Shown here: piece by piece, positions 1 to 6,691 of the stretch
How positions within the stretch are numbered: the first letter of the stretch is position 1
How the letters are laid out: each line of letters starts with the position of its first letter
NCBI RefSeq assembly: GCF_947253065.1
Contig: NZ_CAMXWS010000045.1
Span: 1 to 12,796 of the forward strand
Origin: an uncultured Corynebacterium sp.
Lineage (GTDB): Bacteria > Actinomycetota > Actinomycetes > Mycobacteriales > Mycobacteriaceae
DNA length: 12,796 nucleotides
Direction: 5' to 3'
Notes under the pieces: generated by a model
Databases searched by the model: none
Told to the model about the DNA's origin: nothing
Seen by the model: the letters and a program-made list of their open reading frames with translations, nothing else
Position numbers and translations under genes: made by a program

Positions 1-615
1 GTCGGCGTTCATGATTGCGTCGATAGCCGCCGGGTTCGCTGCAGGAGCTTTAGGGTGGAGCCGCACGCGACGCACGGAGCCGGGGGTTGTTGCGACGGCG
101 ACTTGGCCGCGGACGGAACGGAGAACCCGCGGGTCGTCGTCAAGCCCGGCAACTTCTGCTTCGATGTCGAGTGGTTCGAGCGCGACGGGTAGCACTCGCC
201 CGCTGGCGTGAACCCAGCGACCGACTGAGTCGAGCGCGTACTGGATATCGCCTGTCCGCTCGGTCAGACCAGCAATGATGAGGTTGCCAACGGCGTGTCC
301 TGCCATTGCGCCATTACCGCCGAAGCGGTGTTGGAGGGTGTCGCGGTGCTCGCGCCCTTCTTTAGTATCTGGTGTCAGCGCTGCTAGAGCCATGCGCAGG
401 TCACCCGGTGGGACGACGGAGAGCTCACGGCGTAGACGGCCCGAGGAACCGCCATCATCAGCGACGGTGACAATCGCGTTGACGCGGCAATTAGCCTGAT
501 CAGAGCCTTCATTTTCCTTCGCACCAGCAAGCAGTTTTGCCGCGTGGAGGGTCTGGTGCAGGCCGTGTCCACCACCGAGACTGGTGACGCGAAGCTGGGA
601 GTTGGTTTTAGACAT
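1..615 (-). CDS. yvcK: YvcK/CofD-like UDP-GlcNAc-binding protein, partial (C-terminus outside window)
   Basis: The first 205 codons are present and the frame is still open at base 1, so the C-terminus lies outside. Seen: nucleotide-binding start GGGHGLH (residues 14-20), then TVADDGGSSGRLR (50-62), PPGDLRMA (69-76) and GHAVGNLI (106-113), the standard signature blocks of the YvcK/CofD-like family. Histidine in place of threonine in GGGTGL matches what I know of mycobacterial homologues (Rv1422, CuvA). The family binds UDP-sugars and is needed for normal cell shape and growth on gluconeogenic carbon in Bacillus and mycobacteria; it does not make coenzyme F420. The ATG at 615-613 is supported by a good ribosome binding site, AAGGGGAGA, that begins at the rapZ stop codon; the two genes are 12 bases apart. 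The pairing with rapZ is conserved across Gram-positives, where whiA usually follows yvcK, though I cannot see that here. Cytoplasmic. Confidence 0.95.
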   Translation of the reverse strand, partial: MSKTNSQLRVTSLGGGHGLHQTLHAAKLLAGAKENEGSDQANCRVNAIVTVADDGGSSGRLRRELSVVPPGDLRMALAALTPDTKEGREHRDTLQHRFGGNGAMAGHAVGNLIIAGLTERTGDIQYALDSVGRWVHASGRVLPVALEPLDIEAEVAGLDDDPRVLRSVRGQVAVATTPGSVRRVRLHPKAPAANPAAIDAIMNAD

Positions 616-627
616 TATTCTCCCCTT

Positions 628-1512
628 CTAGTGGCGCTGCAGGTCGCGGTGCATGACGGAGACATCCACGTCGCCGCGTTGGCTGAGCCTGCGTCCGATC
701 TCTTCTGATACCGCAACGGACCGGTGGTGCCCACCCGTGCAGCCGATACCGACGGTGACGAAATCTTTACCTTCGTGCTTGTAACCAGCAAGCATCGAGC
801 CGAGAAGGCTAACTACCCCATCGACGAAATCGCTCGCACCGGGGCGCGAGAGCACATAGTCGGAAACTGGTTTGTCCACGCCGCGGAAATTGCGCAGCTC
901 TTCAATCCAGTATGGATTGGGCAAAAAGCGTACGTCGAAAATCAGGTCCGCATCACGCGGGCTGCCGTGTTTGAAGCCGAAAGACTGCACGGTCACGTGC
1001 TGCTTAGCAGAATCCAGATCCCCGATGGATGCCTCGATGGCGCGGCGCAGATCGTGGATGGACAGGTTGGAAGAATCAATGATCACATCGGCTGCATCAC
1101 GTACCCGGGCGAGTTCCGCGCGTTCACGCGCAATACCGACGCTGAGCGGATTGTCGCCCTGCAGCGGGTGTGTGCGACGTACGCTGTCGAAGCGTTTGAT
1201 CAGCACCTCATCGCGCGCTTCAAGGTAAAGAATGAACGGGTTGTATCCGTGCTCGCGCGCCTGTTCAATCATGTCTTTCAGCGAGCCCTTGAAAATGCGG
1301 GCGCGGACATCGGTAACCACGGCGAGTTTGTCCACAGGCGAGCCCTTCGTCGCCGCGAGCTCCATCATTTCGAGGATGAGTTGCGGCGGCAGATTCTGGG
1401 ATACGAAATAGCCCTTATCTTCAAAGACTTTCGCAGCAGAGGAAAGGCCGCCGCCGGACATGCCCGTGATGATGACGGGTCGCAGCTCGGTTGGGGTCGT
1501 CATGTGCCCCAT
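628..1512 (-). CDS. rapZ: RapZ/YvcJ-family nucleotide-binding protein
   Basis: About 294 residues, the usual family length. Seen: an N-terminal P-loop-like GMSGGGLSS (17-25), a QNLPP segment, VDKLAVVTDVR, an FLPNPYW segment and the C-terminal GCTGGHHRS (about 257-265), all diagnostic of RapZ. In E. coli RapZ senses glucosamine-6-phosphate and directs RNase E to the sRNA GlmZ; in Gram-positives (YvcJ) it binds and hydrolyses nucleotides, and its actinobacterial role is unclear. The Walker A lysine is replaced by leucine. The start is uncertain: TTG at 1521, ATG at 1512 and ATG at 1503 are in frame. I prefer 1512, which has GGA four bases upstream; 1503 has only GGGG three bases upstream. All lie just after the uvrC stop (1539), so co-transcription with uvrC and yvcK is likely. 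Confidence 0.93.
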   Translation of the reverse strand: MGHMTTPTELRPVIITGMSGGGLSSAAKVFEDKGYFVSQNLPPQLILEMMELAATKGSPVDKLAVVTDVRARIFKGSLKDMIEQAREHGYNPFILYLEARDEVLIKRFDSVRRTHPLQGDNPLSVGIARERAELARVRDAADVIIDSSNLSIHDLRRAIEASIGDLDSAKQHVTVQSFGFKHGSPRDADLIFDVRFLPNPYWIEELRNFRGVDKPVSDYVLSRPGASDFVDGVVSLLGSMLAGYKHEGKDFVTVGIGCTGGHHRSVAVSEEIGRRLSQRGDVDVSVMHRDLQRH

Positions 1513-1538
1513 CGTATCCAATTACACGCTTATCGACG

Positions 1539-3626
1539 TCAGCTTTCCCGCAGATGCTCATAGACCGTTTGCGCGAGCTTGGGACCGATTCCGTTGACTT
1601 CGGTGATCTCTTCAACCGTGGCAGCTTTGAGCTTTTTCACACTGCCGAAGTGCTTGACGAGGTCGCTGCGACGGGCAGGTCCGAGTCCGGGGATGCCGTC
1701 GAGAGCGGATGCTCGCATACGCTTTGATCGTTGCTGTCGGTGGTAGGTGATGGCAAAGCGGTGGGCTTCATCACGGATTTGCTGCAGCAGGTACATGCCT
1801 TCGGAATTACGAGGCAGAATCAACGGTTCGTCGTCATATGGCACCCAGATTTCTTCGAGGCGCTTGGCCAGGCCGACGAGTGTGACGTCGATAATGCCGA
1901 GCTCGTCGAAGACTTTCTGTGCGGCCGTGACCTGCGGTTTGCCACCGTCAACGATGAAGAGCTGCGGTGGGTACGCGAAACGCTTGTTGTCGGTGGAGTC
2001 AACGTTGGCGGAATCGGGCAGCTCCTCCTCGTCGGCAAAGCTCGTCTCGTCGAGGTTTGGATCTTCCGGGTTTGCCAGCTTGTCTTGGTTATGTCGCTTG
2101 AACCGGCGACGGGTTACCTCGGCGATGGAACCGACATCATCGCTGCGGCCGTCACCGGCTGCTTCCTTGATGCGGTAACGACGGTAATCGGACTTCTTGG
2201 GCAGACCGTCTTCGAAGACGACGAGGGAGGCCACCACGTCGGTGCCCTGGATGTGCGAAATATCGGTGCACTCGATACGCAGTGGTGCTTCGTCCATGCC
2301 GAGTGCATCTTGAATATCTTGCAGCGCCTGGGAGCGCGCGGTGAGATCGCCGACGCGCTTGAGCTTGTGCTGACGGAGCGATTCCTTGGCATTGCGCTGC
2401 ACAGTCTCCATGAGCGCCTTCTTGTCGCCGCGCTGCGGGACACGGAATTCGACCGGGCCACCGCGAAGCTTTTCTAAAAGCGCCCGGGTCTCTTCCGGCT
2501 CATCAGGCATGACGTGCACCAAAATCTCGCGTGGAATCGGCATCGGCGGGCGGATCTTTTCGTGGGACTCTTGGTCTACACCACGACGGCGAATCTTCTT
2601 GGCGGCCAAACGTTCATCCTCGGCCTTCTCCTGCTCCATCCGTTCAACAGCATCGGAGTAGTGCTGCACCAAGAAATTCTGCATGAGCGCAGGCAGTGCG
2701 GGATCTTCCTCGCCATCTTCCAAGCGTGTGAGTGAGCCCGGTTCATCACCGGTCTTCTCCACCACCCAGCCGCGCTGCGAGCGGATGCGACCTTCACGAA
2801 TGGCGAAGATCTGCACGGCGGCTTCCAGCTCATCGGTGTCGAAAGCGATGATGTCGGCGTCCGTATCAATGCTCAGAACGACTGTTTGGCGTTCCATGAC
2901 TTTGTTGACGGCACCGAGGTCGTCGCGAAGCCGTGCAGCTTTTTCGAATTCGAGGTTCTCGCTGGCCTCCATCATCTGGTCGGTGAGACCTTTGACCACG
3001 CGGTCAGTGCGGCCGGACATGAAGCCCATGAAGCCGGCGACGGTTTCGTCGTACTCGGCTTCGTCGATACGCCCAATGCATGGCGCAGAGCACTTGTCGA
3101 TGTAGCCGAGCAGGCATGGTCGCCCAAGCTGCTCGTGGCGTTTGAATACGCCGTTTGAGCAGGTGCGTACGGGAAAAACGCGGGTGAGCAAATCGAGAGT
3201 TTCGCGCACTGCCCACGCGTGTGAAAACGGGCCGAAATACCGCACGCCTTTGCGGCGAGGCCCACGGTAGAAGAATGCACGTGGATACTTCTCCCCCACG
3301 CTGACCGCGAGCATCGGGTACGTCTTGTCGTCGCGGTACATGACGTTGAACCACGGGTCATACCGCTTGATCCACGTGTATTCGAGCTGTAGCGCTTCAA
3401 CCTCACTGGCCACCACGGTCCACTCAACTTTGGAGGCGGTGAACACCATCTGGCGGGTGCGCGGGTGGAGCTGCTCAGGGGGTTGGAAATAATTGTTTAG
3501 GCGCGCGCGAAGATTCTTCGCCTTGCCTACGTAGACGACGCGGCCGGCGCCATCCCGGAATTTGTATACACCCGGTTCAGTTGGGATCGTGCCTGGTGCC
3601 GGACGGTATTCGGCTGGGTTGACCAC
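1539..3626 (-). CDS. uvrC: UvrABC excinuclease subunit C
   Basis: 695 residues; makes the two incisions flanking a DNA lesion in nucleotide excision repair with UvrA and UvrB. Domains seen in order: GIY-YIG nuclease (about 15-95, with GVY at 19-21, YVG at 32-34, Arg40 and Glu77) for the 3' cut; a four-cysteine cluster (Cys156, 171, 179, 183); a UVR coiled-coil motif that contacts UvrB (about 209-244); an RNase H-like domain (from about 365, TDISHIQG 454-461, VDGGK 559-563, RDEAHRFA 618-625) for the 5' cut; and tandem helix-hairpin-helix motifs (IPGLGPARR 645-653, VNGIGPKLA 677-685). An acidic hydrophilic insert (about 508-550) makes it longer than E. coli UvrC (610). The start is GTG, with AGGGAGGG 10 bases upstream overlapping the stop codon of the PH-domain gene, which argues for translational coupling. 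Confidence 0.98.
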   Translation of the reverse strand: MVNPAEYRPAPGTIPTEPGVYKFRDGAGRVVYVGKAKNLRARLNNYFQPPEQLHPRTRQMVFTASKVEWTVVASEVEALQLEYTWIKRYDPWFNVMYRDDKTYPMLAVSVGEKYPRAFFYRGPRRKGVRYFGPFSHAWAVRETLDLLTRVFPVRTCSNGVFKRHEQLGRPCLLGYIDKCSAPCIGRIDEAEYDETVAGFMGFMSGRTDRVVKGLTDQMMEASENLEFEKAARLRDDLGAVNKVMERQTVVLSIDTDADIIAFDTDELEAAVQIFAIREGRIRSQRGWVVEKTGDEPGSLTRLEDGEEDPALPALMQNFLVQHYSDAVERMEQEKAEDERLAAKKIRRRGVDQESHEKIRPPMPIPREILVHVMPDEPEETRALLEKLRGGPVEFRVPQRGDKKALMETVQRNAKESLRQHKLKRVGDLTARSQALQDIQDALGMDEAPLRIECTDISHIQGTDVVASLVVFEDGLPKKSDYRRYRIKEAAGDGRSDDVGSIAEVTRRRFKRHNQDKLANPEDPNLDETSFADEEELPDSANVDSTDNKRFAYPPQLFIVDGGKPQVTAAQKVFDELGIIDVTLVGLAKRLEEIWVPYDDEPLILPRNSEGMYLLQQIRDEAHRFAITYHRQQRSKRMRASALDGIPGLGPARRSDLVKHFGSVKKLKAATVEEITEVNGIGPKLAQTVYEHLRES

Positions 3627-3636
3627 AGCGTGCAGG

Positions 3637-3644
3637 CCCTCCCT
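3637..3644 (-). promoter_or_regulatory. Ribosome binding site of uvrC
   Basis: AGGGAGGG on the minus strand lies 10 bases before the GTG start of uvrC and overlaps the TAG stop (3645-3643) of the upstream PH-domain gene. It supports the GTG at 3626 as the true start and suggests that ribosomes finishing the upstream gene re-initiate here. Confidence 0.75.
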
Positions 3645-4230
3645 AGTCTTGCGGCATGTAGCGGGCCTCGATGCGACGGAATTCAGTCACTGCCTCGATG
3701 GCGCGCTCTTTATCACCGGACTGAATGGCCCACAGTGGAACGTATTCAAATTCCGGCAGTTCCAGTCGTGCAAGACGAGAACCGCGTGGGAAGGACAGGC
3801 CGTAGACGACTGCCCACGGGTAGAAGCGCGTGCCGATGATATTGCGCACCTCTACCCCGTCCTCATTCGCGCGGACGCGCGGGCGGGACAGACCCAGCCA
3901 CACCGCGATGGACAGGATCAGGCCGATTCCTGGGAATGCGAGCTTATCCAGGGTCGTGATCGCCGCACCCGTGAATTCGGTATCCACCACTACGCCAGTA
4001 AAGATATGAGCGGCCATGATCACGATGACAGCGACAAATGCGACACGACGCAGGTAGCGAGACGTGATCTCAATCTCCCACGGCTTTGTCGAGGTGACCG
4101 CGTGTGGGTCAAGGGCATTGTAGAAAGCGATATCGCGGTCGCTAACCGGGGCTTTCTCCGCGCTAGATTCCACGTTGCTCAACTTTCTTTTCCGCCTTTT
4201 CCCGTTATTTTCGCCCCAACGAAGGGTCAT
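3643..4230 (-). CDS. PH-domain (bPH6-like) membrane protein of unknown function
   Basis: 195 residues from the ATG. Seen: a basic hydrophilic N-terminus (KRRKRK), two hydrophobic segments (about 63-82, RRVAFVAVIVIMAAHIF; about 98-114, AFPGIGLILSIAVWLG), then a soluble domain (116-192) with RPRVRANEDGVEV, a FYPWAVVYGL strand and a C-terminal helix (KERAIEAVTEFRRIEARY), the layout of actinobacterial bacterial-PH proteins with two N-terminal membrane spans. Both termini are probably cytoplasmic by the positive-inside rule. It sits between ribH and uvrC, as Rv1417 does in Mycobacterium tuberculosis; no function is established and none can be inferred from uvrC. Start: ATG at 4230 has GGTGGG four bases upstream; a GTG at 4239 is also in frame. 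If the TAATAT at 4229-4234 is a real -10 box, translation would have to begin later, at TTG 4182 or GTG 4173, without loss of the conserved part. Confidence 0.88.
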   Translation of the reverse strand: MTLRWGENNGKRRKRKLSNVESSAEKAPVSDRDIAFYNALDPHAVTSTKPWEIEITSRYLRRVAFVAVIVIMAAHIFTGVVVDTEFTGAAITTLDKLAFPGIGLILSIAVWLGLSRPRVRANEDGVEVRNIIGTRFYPWAVVYGLSFPRGSRLARLELPEFEYVPLWAIQSGDKERAIEAVTEFRRIEARYMPQD

Positions 4231-4258
4231 ATTACCCACCGCTGGAGCGTTGGCTCAA
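4229..4258 (-). promoter_or_regulatory. Candidate promoter for PH gene-uvrC-rapZ-yvcK
   Basis: On the minus strand TTGAGC (4258-4253) is followed after 18 bases by TAATAT (4234-4229). Each hexamer matches four of six positions of the vegetative sigma consensus. It lies in the ribH/PH gap exactly where functions switch from riboflavin synthesis to DNA repair and regulators. The conflict is that the -10 box overlaps the best ATG of the PH gene. A match of this quality can occur by chance. Confidence 0.35.
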
Positions 4259-4268
4259 ACTTAAGTTT
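4257..4268. repeat. 12-bp perfect palindrome at the ribH stop
   Basis: AAACTTAAGTTT is a perfect 12-base palindrome and AT-rich in a GC-rich background. It overlaps the last base of the ribH stop codon and the first bases of the -35-like TTGAGC of the candidate promoter. TGG/CCA flanks add an outer, imperfect extension. It could be a repressor operator. It is not a terminator, as there is no GC stem or T-run. Confidence 0.4.
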
Positions 4269-4786
4269 TACCAGGCGTCGTGTGCGTCGCCGCGCGTGAG
4301 CTTCATCAGCGGGAAGCGCTCAATGTCCCTCATCACATTGGCTGCGCCCAGTGCTGCAAGCAGTGCCTCCGCACCCTTGTCCTCGCGGGCATTAGGGCCG
4401 CCGGTACGAGCAACAGCTTGGTCATAGGTATCAACGGTCAGCACACCGTTGCCCACCGGCACCGAGGTATCCAGTGCGACACGGGTCAGACCATCGGTGA
4501 CGGCACGGCACACATAATCGAAGTGCGGGGTCTCACCGCGGATGACACAGCCGAGTGCCACAACGGCGTCGAAACGCTTCGCTGCTGCCTGCGCGATGAT
4601 GGGCAGCTCCATGGCGCCGGAGACAGTGAAGACCTGCACCTGCGCGCCTGCCCCCTCAGCAGTCTCAACAGCGCGATCAATCAGCATGTCCACGACCTGC
4701 GAGTTCCACTCCGTACCAACGACGGCCACACGCATTCCGTCTGCGTCGATGCTGTCGGGAGAAGTATTTGGTGCGCCGAAAATCAT
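4268..4786 (-). CDS. ribH: 6,7-dimethyl-8-ribityllumazine synthase
   Basis: 172 residues. Condenses 5-amino-6-ribitylamino-uracil with 3,4-dihydroxy-2-butanone 4-phosphate (the RibBA product) to lumazine, the substrate of RibE; the family forms pentamers or 60-subunit shells. Seen: EWN (26-28) for substrate stacking, SGAMELP (56-62; the usual form is PGAFE), VIRGETPHFDYVC (81-93) with catalytic His88, GVLTVDT (114-120) and AREDKGAEA (133-141) with Lys137. The ATG is supported by AAGGAG five bases upstream. It follows ribBA after 58 bases, the longest gap of the window, which holds palindromes and a -10-like box, so ribH may be partly independently controlled. Confidence 0.97.
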   Translation of the reverse strand: MIFGAPNTSPDSIDADGMRVAVVGTEWNSQVVDMLIDRAVETAEGAGAQVQVFTVSGAMELPIIAQAAAKRFDAVVALGCVIRGETPHFDYVCRAVTDGLTRVALDTSVPVGNGVLTVDTYDQAVARTGGPNAREDKGAEALLAALGAANVMRDIERFPLMKLTRGDAHDAW

Positions 4787-4804
4787 GGTTGCTCCTTCAT
4801 CAAG

Positions 4805-4814
4805 AATCGCGATT
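4805..4814. repeat. 10-bp perfect palindrome in the ribH leader
   Basis: AATCGCGATT, a perfect palindrome in the ribBA/ribH gap, eight bases upstream of the GAAGGAGC ribosome binding site of ribH. It has no loop, so it is more likely a protein-binding site on DNA than an RNA hairpin. Function not known. Confidence 0.35.
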
Positions 4815-4827
4815 TATCGTCTGCGTA

Positions 4828-4837
4828 TCCGTACGGA
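4828..4837. repeat. 10-bp perfect palindrome with a second half-copy upstream
   Basis: TCCGTACGGA is a perfect palindrome. Its core CCGTACG recurs at 4852-4858, 23 bases away, inside the last codons of ribBA. The palindrome sits a few bases downstream of the TAGAAT box (4847-4842), about where a transcription start would fall, which is a usual place for an operator. Confidence 0.35.
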
Positions 4838-4841
4838 AGTG

Positions 4842-4847
4842 ATTCTA
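4842..4847 (-). promoter_or_regulatory. Candidate -10 box for an internal ribH promoter
   Basis: TAGAAT on the minus strand matches five of six positions of the -10 consensus; its TAG is the ribBA stop codon. No convincing -35 is seen 16-19 bases upstream, but corynebacterial promoters often have a weak or absent -35. A start here would give a leader of roughly 50 bases containing two palindromes and the strong ribH binding site. Confidence 0.3.
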
Positions 4848-6092
4848 ATTACCGTACGTTTGGTCCCATTTTTCCACCGAGGGAAGGTCATGTCCCATTC
4901 GGTCGCGCTTAGTGCGCAAATAGCTGATGTTGTCCGGGGATGGAACAACTTCGATGCGGGTACGCCCGGAAATGACTGGGCCATAACCACTCAGGGCACC
5001 GACTTTATCGGGGTTATTGGACAGAATCTGGGCGGAGATCACACCAAGGTCCGCCAGGATTTGGCCGGCGACGGAGTACTCGCGGGCGTCGACAGGCAGT
5101 CCCTGTTCGATATTCGCATCCACGGTGTCGAGCCCTTCTTCTTGTAGGCGGTAGGCCTGAAGTTTGGCAGTCAAGCCGATTCCCCGACCTTCATGGCCAC
5201 GTACGTAAACGATGACACCGCGGCCAGCCTCCTGGATCAAACGCATCGATTCATGTAGCTGCGGGCCACAATCGCATCGCAGTGAACCGAACACATCGCC
5301 AGTCAGGCATTCAGAGTGGACGCGGACCAGCACATCTTCTCCCCCGGCGATATCACCGGCGACGAGTGCAATGTGATCAGTGGAATCCAGCAGGGAGCGG
5401 TAACCGTACGCCGTGAATGGTCCGAATTCTGTCGGCAGCGACGTGGCTACGGCACGCTCAACTATGTGCTCGCTGCGCCGGCGGTAATCAATCAGCTGCG
5501 CAATAGAAATCATCTTCAGGTCATGCGCATCAGCAAAGCGACGCAGTTCATCAGCGCGTGCCATATCGGTCGGATCTTCTTCCGAGACGATTTCACACAA
5601 CGCGCCAACTGGCTGGCAGCCGGCGAGGCGGGCCAGATCGACAGAAGCCTCCGTATGGCCATCACGAACAAGCACGCCACCACGGCGGGCGCGCAGCGGG
5701 ACCACGTGGCCGGGCCTGGTGAAATCAGCGGCAGTACGGGTGGGATCTGCCAGGCGTTGGATAGTCTCCGCACGAGAGCGGGCAGAAATACCCGTGGTGC
5801 CGGTCGCCGCATCAACGGTCACGGCATACGCGGTGCTGCGCGCATCCTCGTTGACTGCGACCATGGGCGGCAGATCAAGTCGTGTTGCCGCTTCATCTTC
5901 CATGGCCACGCAGATATAGCCGGAGGAATACCGCACCATGAAGGCGACGAGCTCCGGTGTGGCGTGTTCTGCCGCGAAGATCAGATCACCTTCGTTTTCG
6001 CGGTCTTCGTCGTCCACCACCACGACCGCTTCACCACGGCTGATAGCCGCAACGGCATCTTCAATTGAATCGAGTCGCAGGGTGTCCGTCAT
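4845..6092 (-). CDS. ribBA: Bifunctional DHBP synthase / GTP cyclohydrolase II
   Basis: 415 residues, two fused enzymes feeding both arms of riboflavin synthesis. The N-terminal half (1-205) makes 3,4-dihydroxy-2-butanone 4-phosphate from ribulose 5-phosphate: DDEDRENEGD (27-36), RYSSGYICVA (54-63), TGTTGISA (97-104), RPGHVVPLRAR (126-136) and GHTEASVDLARLAG (145-158). The C-terminal half (206-415) opens GTP: zinc ligands Cys262, Cys273 and Cys275 in the block starting ECLTGD and ending RCDCG, then RGHEGRGIGL (298-307), VDAREY (334-339) with the nucleophilic-type Arg337, and SNNPDKVGAL. Both active sites look intact. The ATG lies five bases after the ribE stop with no clear ribosome binding site of its own, so it is probably translated by coupling to ribE. 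C. glutamicum calls this gene ribA. Confidence 0.97.
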   Translation of the reverse strand: MTDTLRLDSIEDAVAAISRGEAVVVVDDEDRENEGDLIFAAEHATPELVAFMVRYSSGYICVAMEDEAATRLDLPPMVAVNEDARSTAYAVTVDAATGTTGISARSRAETIQRLADPTRTAADFTRPGHVVPLRARRGGVLVRDGHTEASVDLARLAGCQPVGALCEIVSEEDPTDMARADELRRFADAHDLKMISIAQLIDYRRRSEHIVERAVATSLPTEFGPFTAYGYRSLLDSTDHIALVAGDIAGGEDVLVRVHSECLTGDVFGSLRCDCGPQLHESMRLIQEAGRGVIVYVRGHEGRGIGLTAKLQAYRLQEEGLDTVDANIEQGLPVDAREYSVAGQILADLGVISAQILSNNPDKVGALSGYGPVISGRTRIEVVPSPDNISYLRTKRDRMGHDLPSVEKWDQTYGN

Positions 6093-6097
6093 AGGAA

Positions 6098-6691
6098 CTA
6101 ATGGTAGCCCTCCACCATTTTCTCGACGTACTTGGCCACCACATCTACTTCCAGGTTCACTGGCTCACCGACTGCAAGCTCGCCGAAGGTGGTATCAGCC
6201 AGGGTCGTTGGGATAAGTGAAACTTCAAAATAACCGTCGCCAACAGAAGAAACAGTTAGCGAAGTGCCGTTGATCGCGATCGAGCCTTTTTCCACGACAT
6301 ATTTGTTCAATGAGGACGGCACGCTAAAGCGCAGCACCTCCCAGTGCTCTGATGGGGTGCGCGAGAGCAGTTCGCCGACACCGTCGACATGCCCTTGCAC
6401 AATATGGCCACCCAACCGCGCCCCAGCAGCGAGTGCTCGCTCCAGATTCACGCGCGCGCCAGATGTGTAGCTGCCCAGCCGTGAGCGATCAAGGGTCTCT
6501 TGCATCACGTCGGCTTTAAAACAGCCATCAGCTACGTCAATGACGGTCAAGCACACGCCGTCCACCGCGATGGAATCTCCGAAAGCAGCTTCTTCGGTGA
6601 CCAAAGGTCCGCGTACCGTCAGACGGACCGAATCGCCGAGCTCCTCGAGGTTTTCCACACGGCCGACTTCTTCGACCAGTCCCGTGAACAT
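6098..6691 (-). CDS. ribE: Riboflavin synthase, alpha subunit
   Basis: 197 residues. Converts two 6,7-dimethyl-8-ribityllumazine molecules to riboflavin and the pyrimidine that RibH reuses. Seen: the signature N-terminus MFTGLVEE and the two internally similar lumazine-binding halves, with VDGVCLTV (43-50) and INGTSLTV (140-147) as equivalent strands; Cys47 and the GGHIVQGHVDG block (94-104) with His101 are active-site elements of the family. The ATG overlaps the ribD stop as TGATG, sharing one base, with AAAGGA about nine bases upstream inside ribD, which is strong coupling. Called ribC in Bacillus/Corynebacterium usage. Confidence 0.97.
   Translation of the reverse strand: MFTGLVEEVGRVENLEELGDSVRLTVRGPLVTEEAAFGDSIAVDGVCLTVIDVADGCFKADVMQETLDRSRLGSYTSGARVNLERALAAGARLGGHIVQGHVDGVGELLSRTPSEHWEVLRFSVPSSLNKYVVEKGSIAINGTSLTVSSVGDGYFEVSLIPTTLADTTFGELAVGEPVNLEVDVVAKYVEKMVEGYH

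Noticed and set aside
724..1563. 279-codon plus-strand open frame opposite rapZ
   Set aside because: Covers almost exactly rapZ on the opposite strand, no motif seen; a shadow frame.
4787..4844. Intrinsic terminator in the ribBA/ribH gap
   Set aside because: The palindromes have no loop or GC-rich long stem and no T-run follows; I saw no convincing intrinsic terminator anywhere in the window.
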